The notes below the pieces were generated by a model. The model was not told the DNA's origin, did not search any database, and worked only from the letters and a program-made list of their open reading frames with translations. Position numbers and translations under genes: made by a program. Below, piece after piece: positions 9,034 through 14,800 of a stretch of 14,800 nt of DNA. Every line of letters begins with the position of its first letter. Within the stretch, counting starts at the first letter, position 1. The DNA is from Pseudomonadota bacterium (GTDB lineage: Bacteria; Desulfobacterota; Desulfobaccia; Desulfobaccales; 0-14-0-80-60-11), in NCBI GenBank assembly GCA_018897875.1, contig JAHIKF010000034.1, positions 1 to 14,800 on the forward strand, read 5' to 3'.

Positions 9034-9419
9034 CAAGAAAGAGCGATCCTCTACCCGGTTGCCCCACTCAACATTTGGTAAAGACTGGGGTGAAATCTGC
9101 ACCACATCTTGAGAAAAAACCATCTAGATTGGGCATTGCCCACCCTGCAATTGCGCCCTTCTATTAACCTCTTGCAAATATATTGCCAGCATATCAAACT
9201 ATTTTATCGGTTCTTAACATGTCGTATAAATAGCCGGCAATCAGGGCGAAGTCGAGAAAGGCCTCGCCCATCTTAAACGTGTTGAGATTTTTCGGATATG
9301 GAGAAGTTTTTGGCTCGGTGATAAGTTTCGGATGATAGCAGATAGTTTGCATCAAGGGATTTTTGTTATATGATTATTTTGTAAACTTACCGCCTCTATC
9401 TTTTCCCCGCTACGGGCTC
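9034..9419. other. Convergent intergenic region, no intact gene
   Basis: This AT-rich gap lies between the 3' ends of the diguanylate cyclase and the secreted-protein gene. GGGCGA (9244-9249) and a nearby TCGCCC could pair, but no T-run follows. An open stretch of 47 codons without a start codon, ending in TGA at 9371-9373 (+), contains VEKGLAHLKR. This faintly recalls the C-terminus of some DDE transposases. I would not call it a gene. Confidence 0.3.
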
Positions 9420-10130
9420 CTACTGCATCAACAGCAACATGAGGGCGCCATTAGTTTCACCCCAGGGTTTGGCATTGGTACTCTTTAACACATAGGTGCC
9501 CCACTGTACGCCGGTCAGGGCATCAAAGTCCATGTCCTGCAATGTTCCCACGTGGCGGGCGGACCACTCGGCGTGGGTCACCCCGTAAGGAATGGTTTCC
9601 GGCAACCCGAAATAGATGTTGGCGCTGTTGCGGCCGTAATTCCTATCCAGGTCGATTTTGAGGAGGACATCATAATAGGTTCCGGCCGGAACCGTTAACT
9701 TGGATAATTTTTTAAAATACCAGAGGCCAGTGTTGGGGTTGGCGGGGTTGGGTACCATCGTTTCCAATTCCTGGGTAATAGGGATTTTGGCCGGCGGGTC
9801 AAAGGTCTCATTATGTTTACTGTCGTAATACAGGTAAAGGAAGTCGTTATCAAAAGCGACGATATTATAGTAGGTAGTGCCGTCGGGATTGCGGTAATCC
9901 CCCATGCGATATTTCCCCGAGTAAACGCCTTCATTAACCAGGGTGATGGCCACGGTGAAGTCAGGAACGCCGGAAGGCTGTGTATAACCATAGGTCCAGG
10001 AGTCGCCCAGTCCCCTGGAAAACCAATAGTCCGAAAGTTTGATGGTAGCGGTGCCGGTAACGGTGGCGGGCAAGGTCATCAGGATCAAAACAAGCATGAC
10101 CAGAGATGAGAGAATTTTTTTCCGGCGCAT
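9420..10130 (-). CDS. Secreted protein of unknown function
   Basis: The product has 236 residues. ATG 10130 is preceded by AGGAGG four bases upstream; an in-frame TTG at 10148 lies beyond that site and is unlikely. Residues 1-28 form a signal peptide (MRRKKI, then a Leu/Val/Met core, then an Ala/Thr/Gly-rich end), with no lipobox Cys, so export to periplasm or medium is expected. The mature part is beta-strand-like, with GDSWTYGY near residue 42 and VPAGTYYDVLLKI at about 146-158. That pattern (a GxxWxY start and a later P-A-G-T/Y-x-x-V) occurs in several uncharacterised bacterial secreted domains. I do not recognise a named family. It lies downstream of larC on the same strand after 202 bases, with its own candidate promoter, so it is probably transcribed separately. 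Confidence 0.75.
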   Translation of the reverse strand: MRRKKILSSLVMLVLILMTLPATVTGTATIKLSDYWFSRGLGDSWTYGYTQPSGVPDFTVAITLVNEGVYSGKYRMGDYRNPDGTTYYNIVAFDNDFLYLYYDSKHNETFDPPAKIPITQELETMVPNPANPNTGLWYFKKLSKLTVPAGTYYDVLLKIDLDRNYGRNSANIYFGLPETIPYGVTHAEWSARHVGTLQDMDFDALTGVQWGTYVLKSTNAKPWGETNGALMLLLMQ

Positions 10131-10155
10131 TTTTCCTCCTCGCAGCAACCTAAGG

Positions 10156-10195
10156 TAATATGAACATATTAGCAGAAAAGTTTATGGAAAATCAA
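10156..10195 (-). promoter_or_regulatory. Candidate promoter with overlapping palindromic operator
   Basis: On the minus strand TTGATT (10195-10190) and TAATAT (10171-10166) are separated by 18 bases and match four of six consensus positions each. The predicted transcription start is about 30 bases before ATG 10130. A 16-base palindrome, TAATATG-AA-CATATTA (10156-10171), covers the -10 box and start region, where a repressor would act. No cognate regulator is encoded in the window. Confidence 0.4.
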
Positions 10196-10281
10196 TTTCT
10201 AAAACTTCGGGCATAACGGACAATCGGCAACAGAAGAAGGGGCGCGTATCTTGCCAATATGAATAGGTGCAGAAAATGAGA

Positions 10282-10298
10282 GTTATGATTTGCATAAC
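10282..10298 (-). terminator. Weak hairpin downstream of larC
   Basis: GTTATG and CATAAC pair around a five-base loop, 35 bases beyond the larC stop. On the minus strand it is followed by TCTCATTTT. The six-pair stem is AT-rich, so terminator function is doubtful. The hairpin is not conserved in the relic copy at 5914-5930. Confidence 0.25.
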
Positions 10299-10400
10299 AC
10301 AATCCCAACCTCGCCTGATACTCCTTTCCCTGTTATTCCCGTGGGATCAGGCGGTAGACCTCGATGAGGGGCACGCCCTCCGCCTCGGCCATGCGGCGGC
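10282..10400. repeat. Direct repeat of the larC 3' region, copy 2 (intact)
   Basis: This is the partner of 5914-6031. It comprises the last 68 bases of intact larC (from 10333) and 51 bases of downstream flank. The copies share the same orientation and are about 4.37 kb apart. They enclose the diguanylate cyclase and the secreted-protein genes. Confidence 0.8.
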
Positions 10401-11502
10401 AGGCCTCGTACTCCGGCAGCACCCGGCGGCGGCCGCCGTACTCCATCACCTTCACCTGCAGCGGGCCGTACGCGGTCTCGATGGTTTCCGGCCAGCGCCG
10501 GGCCGTGACCCGCTCCACTTCCATGCACCTCACCCCCAGGGTGGTGGAGTCGGCGAACAACCGGGCCAGCAGCCCTTCCTTGGCCGCCGGGGGGGCGATG
10601 ACGGTGAGGCCCACTCCGGGGCGGTGCTTCTTCATCTGGATGGGGGCCAGGGCCACGTCCAGGGCCCCGGCGGCCAAGAGCCCGGCCATCAAGGGCTCGT
10701 ACCACTCCGGGTTCATGTCGTCTAAGTGGGTTTCCAGCACCAAAACCTGTTCCCGGAGGCCCGGGGCGGCAGCCAAAGGCGTCCCCAGGAAGATGCGCAG
10801 GAGATTGGGGTGGCCCGGCAGGTCTCGTGAGCCGGCGCCGTAGCCCACCGCCGCCAGCGTCATGGGGGGACAGGGCTCGCACTGCGCCTCGCAGGCCTTC
10901 AGGATCACCGCGCCGGTGGGGGTTACCAGCTCTCCCGGCAGGTCGGTGCCGTAAACCGGCAGGCCGGACAAGAGCTCCAGGGTGGCGGGGGCCGGGTTGG
11001 GCAGCCGCCCGTGGCCGGCGGCGATCATGCCCCATCCCATGGGCAGGGGGCTGCAAAAGACCCGGGAGACCCCCAGGTACTCCAGGCCGTGCGCCACGCC
11101 CACCACATCCACGATGGTGTCCAGGGCCCCCAGTTCGTGGAAGTGGACCGTTTCCAGGGGTTGGCCGTGAATACGGGCCTCAACCTCCCCCAGGAGGCGG
11201 AACGCGGTAAGGCTCCGGGCCTTGACCGTTTCGGATAGCGGCGCCGCCTCGATCAAAGCGCAGATCTCCCGGTAGGTGCGGGCCGGCTGCTGCGTTCCGG
11301 CCTCAATCTCAACCTTGACGCCGGTGAGATGCTGCTTGGTCACCCGGCGGGCCGTGAGGGCAACCCCGGCCAGCCCTAAGGCCGGGAGCAGCCCTTGCAA
11401 TTCTTCCACCGGCAGCCCCAGGTCAATCAAGGCCCCCAGGGTCATATCGCCGCTGATGCCGGCGAAGCAATCAAAAAACGCCCAGCATGGCTGAATTCCC
11501 AA
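10333..11502 (-). CDS. larC: Nickel pincer cofactor biosynthesis protein LarC
   Basis: LarC inserts nickel into the organic precursor of the nickel-pincer nucleotide cofactor in a CTP-dependent reaction; lactate racemase and related LarA-type enzymes use that cofactor. The 389-residue protein has family hallmarks in order: FFDCFAGISGDM at about 9-20, VHFHELGALDTIVD near 115-130, ETHLDDMNPEWYEP from about 257, and MKKHRPG shortly after. It is one continuous polypeptide, unlike the frameshift-split larC1/larC2 of Lactobacillus. The start is TTG 11502: GAGGGGG lies eight bases upstream, and the first in-frame Met is inside the conserved DCFAGISGDM motif, too late to be the start. The N-terminus (MGIQPCW) is a little longer than the family's usual few residues before the FDC motif. 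No larA, larB or larE is present in the window. A frameshifted copy of its 3' end lies at 5965-6060. Confidence 0.93.
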   Translation of the reverse strand: MGIQPCWAFFDCFAGISGDMTLGALIDLGLPVEELQGLLPALGLAGVALTARRVTKQHLTGVKVEIEAGTQQPARTYREICALIEAAPLSETVKARSLTAFRLLGEVEARIHGQPLETVHFHELGALDTIVDVVGVAHGLEYLGVSRVFCSPLPMGWGMIAAGHGRLPNPAPATLELLSGLPVYGTDLPGELVTPTGAVILKACEAQCEPCPPMTLAAVGYGAGSRDLPGHPNLLRIFLGTPLAAAPGLREQVLVLETHLDDMNPEWYEPLMAGLLAAGALDVALAPIQMKKHRPGVGLTVIAPPAAKEGLLARLFADSTTLGVRCMEVERVTARRWPETIETAYGPLQVKVMEYGGRRRVLPEYEACRRMAEAEGVPLIEVYRLIPRE

Positions 11503-11510
11503 GAATTATT

Positions 11511-11549
11511 CCCCCTCACCCTAGCCCTCTCCCACCAGGGGAGAGGGGA
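11511..11549. repeat. GAGAGGG-type intergenic hairpin repeat (REP-like)
   Basis: CCCTCTCCC (11525-11533) pairs perfectly with GGGAGAGGG (11539-11547) across loop ACCAG, preceded by CCCCCTCACCCTAG. From general knowledge this matches a short palindromic repeat scattered between genes in many unrelated GC-rich bacteria. Only one copy is in the window. Its left end, read on the minus strand, supplies the GAGGGGG used as the larC ribosome binding site. Confidence 0.7.
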
Positions 11550-11779
11550 TTAATTAAATGATATCAACGCCATAGAAATTATTATTCATCTCTATCTGAA
11601 TCTTATATATATATAGCAGGTATTGAGAGGCGTTTCATAAACTTTTCCCCGAAAGTGAATCAATTTCAATCCTTATGCTCCTCCTTCATTGACAAATCGT
11701 CCTTGCTTGTGGCAAAGTGAAAGATATCAGAAGGAGGCTGCCGCATAATCTAGGATGAAATGTCTTAAATGATAGAATT
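11550..11779. other. AT-rich leader of the HNH gene
   Basis: Composition switches abruptly to AT-rich just after the hairpin repeat, and the shift continues through the next gene. A TA run lies near 11605-11618. TTGACA at 11689-11694 is a perfect -35 match but has no -10 at normal spacing. AAGGAGG near 11731 is too far from ATG 11780 to serve it. I cannot name a promoter with confidence. Confidence 0.35.
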
Positions 11780-12892
11780 ATGAAACCAGATAGCCCAATG
11801 AAAAATGCCAATAATAAAAAGCAATGTTCTTCTAATAGTATTTTCTTAAAACTTCATGAGATTTCTATGAATCTTTTCGCTTTAGAGGCAGAATTAGAGG
11901 ATTTGGAGGCCAATAATAAGATAGACACAACAGCTTGGGAAAAACTTAAAACTCGATATGATGAACTTATTGAAATGGGGGACAATTTATGTGAACAAGA
12001 CACAACTGCTTGGGAAAAACTTAAAGCTCAACATGATGGGCTTATTGAAATAGGGGACAATTTATGGGCAAAACCAATTGACAATATTTTTAATGAATGC
12101 AAAGACAATCTTTGTAATGAATGCAAAGACAATCTTACAGGAAAGCCAAAATTAAATGTAGAGGGTGCAATATTTTGCTTTAATTGTGCTAAAATTGAAG
12201 TGAAGTTAATAAACAACCAGAGAATTGATTTATCAAGAAAAATTTATGAACAAAGCAAACAAGAATATGAACAAAAGAAAGCTACTCATCAAAAATTTTT
12301 GGACGAATGGTATTCGAAAAGAAATTCATATTTTGATTTTGGAGTAATAAGAACTATATTGCTTTATACTTTTTTGTCAAACCAAAGGAAAAAAGAAGAA
12401 GCCGAATTTTATAATAGGTTCCCTATGCCACAATTTTTTGAAAAAGAGCCATCACTCGAGTATACGCCTGCATCATATAATTTGATAGAGTCAGATGGTT
12501 CATCATTGAAATCTCAAAAAAATTTGCGCAACGAAACATTAATGAGAGATGGCTTTACTTGCCAATGCTGTGGCAAAAAAGAGGAAAGTAGTAATTTGGA
12601 GGCTCATCACATTCTTCCAGCTTCATCAGGTGGATTAGATGAACCGACTAATTTAATAACACTCTGTATTTATTGTCACGATAGAGAAGATTGGTTTGGG
12701 CATGTCAGAAAATACCATACAACAATATATACATATGTCGCTGCCAGGAACTCAAAAATATATCATCACGACTTTTGCAACCATGCATTAAAAATATCGA
12801 AGACAAACTTAATCACCTTTAAATCACTAAAAGAAGCTAAAGCACAAAATTATAGACCATGTTATCTTTGTAGACCAAACATAATATATTAG
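11780..12892 (+). CDS. HNH endonuclease-like protein with zinc ribbon and Ada-like zinc domain
   Basis: The 370-residue protein is probably a metal-dependent DNA nuclease. Parts in order: a charged coiled-coil region (about 20-100) with a 25-residue tandem duplication; a zinc ribbon with Cys pairs C112/C115 and C133/C136; a helical stretch at about 140-175; and an HNH domain at about 240-305 with C261/C264, H276-H277 (AHHILPASSGG), TNL and C296/C299-H300. The C-terminal 40 residues hold YHHDFC (C333, H335) and RPCYLC (C361, C364), a layout like the Ada metal-binding domain and small zinc domains attached to other nucleases. All HNH metal ligands are present, so it may be active. ATG 11780 has only a weak upstream site (GATAG), and M7 is an alternative. 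The gene is far more AT-rich than its neighbours and stands alone, pointing to transfer. A defence, homing or repair role is possible, and none is shown. Confidence 0.8.
   Translation: MKPDSPMKNANNKKQCSSNSIFLKLHEISMNLFALEAELEDLEANNKIDTTAWEKLKTRYDELIEMGDNLCEQDTTAWEKLKAQHDGLIEIGDNLWAKPIDNIFNECKDNLCNECKDNLTGKPKLNVEGAIFCFNCAKIEVKLINNQRIDLSRKIYEQSKQEYEQKKATHQKFLDEWYSKRNSYFDFGVIRTILLYTFLSNQRKKEEAEFYNRFPMPQFFEKEPSLEYTPASYNLIESDGSSLKSQKNLRNETLMRDGFTCQCCGKKEESSNLEAHHILPASSGGLDEPTNLITLCIYCHDREDWFGHVRKYHTTIYTYVAARNSKIYHHDFCNHALKISKTNLITFKSLKEAKAQNYRPCYLCRPNIIY
11924..12073 (+). repeat. 75-base in-frame tandem duplication in the HNH gene
   Basis: Two adjacent 75-base units (11924-11998 and 11999-12073) match at 65 of 75 positions by hand count. 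Each encodes DTTAWEKLK followed by a DGL/DEL-IE-GDNL stretch, 25 residues lengthening the coiled coil. Several changes alter amino acids, so the duplication is not brand new. Confidence 0.85.
12092..12136 (+). repeat. 24-base in-frame duplication creating the zinc-ribbon Cys pair
   Basis: A 21-base stretch encoding NECKDNL occurs at 12092-12112 and identically at 12116-12136, with a period of 24 bases. The duplication leaves C107, C112 and C115 before the second Cys pair, so which cysteines bind zinc is ambiguous. CNEC (112-115) is the best-spaced pair. Confidence 0.8.
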
Positions 12893-12921
12893 ATTTTATA
12901 CGAATATTTTATCATAAAATC
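12892..12921. terminator. AT-rich inverted repeat after the HNH gene
   Basis: GATTTTAT (12892-12899) pairs with ATAAAATC (12914-12921), and a nested ATTTTAT-C-ATAAAAT lies inside. It begins at the last base of the stop codon, in the gap between convergent genes. It has no GC stem and no T-run after it, so termination is uncertain. The rest of 12922-13099 shows nothing recognisable. Confidence 0.3.
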
Positions 12922-13099
12922 AATCGCTGAACCCAACCAATTTGTCAAGGAACCAGAGGAAAGCTAAAAATTGTGGTAGCCTTGAGATTTCATTAAGTTG
13001 CCAGCTTCGACAATTATCACCTCACCCCGAAAAATTACGGATTTGATCTCGTTATTAGAAGCATGGGGGATTTTTAACTTATTGCGAAAGTGTCGGTAT

Positions 13100-14344
13100 T
13101 CACTCCGGGGCGACGTCGACAAAGAGTTCGACCTCCTTTACGGCCCGGGCCTCGGCCTGGCGCACGGTGAATTTGAGATTGCGGTATTGCAGCTGCTCGC
13201 CGGCCCGGGGCAGGTCACCCAGTTCGGCGATGAGGAATCCGGCCAGGGTCTCGTAATCCCCCGCCGGCAGCTCCAGGTGCAGGGTTTCGTTCAGGGCCTT
13301 GATTTCCGTGCGGGCGCTGATCAGGTAGTGGCCCTCCCCCAGTTTCTTGAAGGGCGCCACCTCCTGGTCAAATTCGTCGGCGATCTCGCCTACGATCTCC
13401 TCCAGGAGGTCTTCAATGGTGACAATGCCCACGGCGCCGCCGTATTCGTCCACCACCACCGCCAGGTGGGTCCCCTGACGCTGCATCTCGGCCAGCAGCC
13501 GGTCGATCTTCTTGAGTTCCGGCACATAGGTGACGGAGCGCATGAAGGCGCGCATGGGACGGTCCGGGCCATCCTCGCCCAGCAGGTCGAAATCATGCAG
13601 CACCCCGATGAGATTGTCGATGCGGTGGTGGTAGACCGGCAGCCGGGAAAAGCGGGAGGTGCGGAATTCTTCCAGGGCCTGGCCCACGGTCAGCGTGTCC
13701 GGGATGGCCGCCACCCGGATGAGCGGCACCATCACTTCCTTGACGGTGCGCAGGGAAAACTGCAGGATGCGATGGATGAAGATGCGCTCCTTGCGCTCCA
13801 GGTCCACTTCCGGGCCGCTCTTAGCCACCACCAGGCGCAGGTCCTCCCGGGTGATGAAGGGGAGCTGGCCGGTCTTTCTGACCCCGGCCGCAATGAGCAC
13901 CAGCCGGCTGAGGCCGCCGAACACCAGGGTGATGGGATAAATGACCCAGGAGGCCACATAGAGGGGCGGGGCCAGCTTCTCCGCCAACACCGTGGCCTGC
14001 TGCCGGCCGATGGATTTGGGGATGATCTCCCCGAGAATCAGGAGCACGGGAGGCAAAGCGATCATGGCGGTGATCTCGCCGCCCGAGCCCAACCGGTCCA
14101 GGAGAAACATGGTTACCAGGATGGTGTTGGCCGCGGAGGACATATAGGCCCCCAACAGGGTAGTGGCCAGCAGGTATCCCGGCTGGGAGAGCAGTTTTAG
14201 AGCCATTTTGGCGCCCCGGTAGCCCTCCTCGGCGCGTTGGTGCAGGCGGCGGCGGTTGGCCGAGACCAGGGCGATCTCGGAGGCGGCGAAAAAACCTTCC
14301 AGGATTACCAGGGGGACGCAAAATAGCAGGATCCCGTAGATCAT
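13100..14344 (-). CDS. CNNM/CorC-type membrane protein with CBS pair (HlyC/CorC family)
   Basis: The 414-residue inner-membrane protein belongs to the family linked to magnesium and cobalt efflux or resistance. The N-terminal CNNM/DUF21 domain has hydrophobic segments at about 2-22, 56-82, 90-108 and 127-155, with the family stretches [16 protein letters not shown] at 15-30 and [14 protein letters not shown] pair occupies about 195-320; its second half contains the typical [26 protein letters not shown] run, given here in pieces: VVVDEYGG, then [12 protein letters not shown]-terminal CorC/HlyC domain at about 335-410 follows. The ATG overlaps the stop of the upstream gene by four bases (ATGA), so the two are translationally coupled in one operon. 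Transport direction and ion are inferred from the family. Confidence 0.92.
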   Translation of the reverse strand: MIYGILLFCVPLVILEGFFAASEIALVSANRRRLHQRAEEGYRGAKMALKLLSQPGYLLATTLLGAYMSSAANTILVTMFLLDRLGSGGEITAMIALPPVLLILGEIIPKSIGRQQATVLAEKLAPPLYVASWVIYPITLVFGGLSRLVLIAAGVRKTGQLPFITREDLRLVVAKSGPEVDLERKERIFIHRILQFSLRTVKEVMVPLIRVAAIPDTLTVGQALEEFRTSRFSRLPVYHHRIDNLIGVLHDFDLLGEDGPDRPMRAFMRSVTYVPELKKIDRLLAEMQRQGTHLAVVVDEYGGAVGIVTIEDLLEEIVGEIADEFDQEVAPFKKLGEGHYLISARTEIKALNETLHLELPAGDYETLAGFLIAELGDLPRAGEQLQYRNLKFTVRQAEARAVKEVELFVDVAPE

Positions 14345-14800
14345 GGGGTCTCCCGCCGCACTTCCACCTCCAGGATGCGGTTGCCTTTCATGCGCAGCAC
14401 CCGAAAGGTGAGCTTGCCATTAGCGTCATAAGCGCCATAAGCGTCATAAGCAATGGTCCGCCCTTCCCGGGGCAGGGAACCGAACAGGTTCAAAACCAGC
14501 CCGCCGATGGTGTCGAATTCCGCCGCCGGCAGCTTCAGGCCCAGCTCCTCGTTAAAATCCACCAGGGAGACGTGCCCCTTGACCCGCCAGACGCCCGGGG
14601 ACACCGCCTCCAGGGCCTCTTCCTCCTCCATGAACTCCTGGGGGATTTCGCCGCAGAGCTCCCCCAGCAGGTCTTCCACTGTAACCAGACCCACCAGGCT
14701 GCCATATTCATCCACCACCAGGGCCAGACGCTGATGTTGGGCCTGGAGTTCGTTCAACAGGTCAAAGGCCCGCTTGTTTTCCGGGACATAATGGGCCGGG
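14341..14800 (-). CDS. CNNM/CorC-type protein, C-terminal part (cut by window edge)
   Basis: About 152 residues of the 3' end are visible; the frame stays open to the last base, so the start lies outside. The visible part begins inside a CBS domain (YVPENKRAFDLLNELQ), continues through VVDEYGSLVGLVTVEDLLGE and ends with a CorC/HlyC domain. It is a paralogue of the downstream gene, likely with the same CNNM membrane domain beyond the edge. Its CorC domain contains an unusual AYDAYGAYDANG insert encoded by a 9-base tandem repeat. Tandem CNNM pairs may form hetero-oligomers, which is inference. Confidence 0.88.
   Translation of the reverse strand, partial: PAHYVPENKRAFDLLNELQAQHQRLALVVDEYGSLVGLVTVEDLLGELCGEIPQEFMEEEEALEAVSPGVWRVKGHVSLVDFNEELGLKLPAAEFDTIGGLVLNLFGSLPREGRTIAYDAYGAYDANGKLTFRVLRMKGNRILEVEVRRETP
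14423..14449 (-). repeat. Three tandem 9-base units inside the CNNM gene
   Basis: GCGTCATAA, GCGCCATAA and GCGTCATAA lie in tandem on the plus strand and encode repeated AYD/AYG triplets on the minus strand. Unit length keeps the frame, so copy changes would only add or remove three residues in a loop of the CorC domain. Confidence 0.75.

Noticed and set aside
9244..9270. GGGCGA/TCGCCC pair as a terminator or structured RNA
   Set aside because: The stem has only six pairs with a mismatched interior, with no T-run, and I could not match it to a known riboswitch core.
1..14800. CRISPR arrays, tRNA and rRNA genes, complete insertion sequences
   Set aside because: I found no regularly spaced palindromic repeats, tRNA-like cloverleaf, rRNA signature or intact transposase on either strand.

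Overview
The window is GC-rich bacterial DNA. It carries a Gram-negative autotransporter, sensor proteins with periplasmic or PAS input domains, and a LarC-type nickel-cofactor enzyme. Gene style fits an environmental Desulfobacterota-like (deltaproteobacterial) organism, but this is inference from protein families only. One island at about 11.55-13.05 kb is clearly AT-rich and looks acquired.

Layout. (1) 274-2223 (+): membrane-anchored class III nucleotide cyclase with Cache sensor, HAMP, cyclase domain and a PilZ-like tail. (2) 2468-5521 (-): large autotransporter adhesin with about fifteen short glycine/asparagine-rich repeats and a C-terminal beta-barrel. (3) 5534-6255: 0.7 kb without an intact gene. 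It contains a decayed copy of the 3' end of larC plus its downstream flank. (4) 6256-9012 (+): multi-PAS/GAF diguanylate cyclase, closed by a good intrinsic terminator. (5) 9420-10130 (-): small secreted protein of unknown function with its own candidate promoter and a palindromic operator-like site. (6) 10333-11502 (-): full-length larC with a TTG start lying against a widespread-type GAGAGGG hairpin repeat. (7) 11780-12892 (+): AT-rich HNH endonuclease-like gene combining a coiled coil, a zinc ribbon, an HNH domain and an Ada-like zinc domain. (8) 13100-14344 and 14341-14800 (-): two tandem CNNM/CorC-type membrane proteins with a 4-base ATGA overlap; the upstream one is cut by the window edge.

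How the genes relate. Two second-messenger enzymes (one for a cyclic mononucleotide, one for c-di-GMP) flank a surface adhesin, so a link between signalling and attachment is plausible but not shown. The two CNNM genes form an operon. The most unusual structural signal is the pair of about 118-base direct repeats (5914-6031 and 10282-10400): the second is the intact larC 3' end, the first a frameshifted relic of it. Together they bracket the diguanylate cyclase and secreted-protein genes. The most unusual protein is the HNH/zinc-domain fusion.
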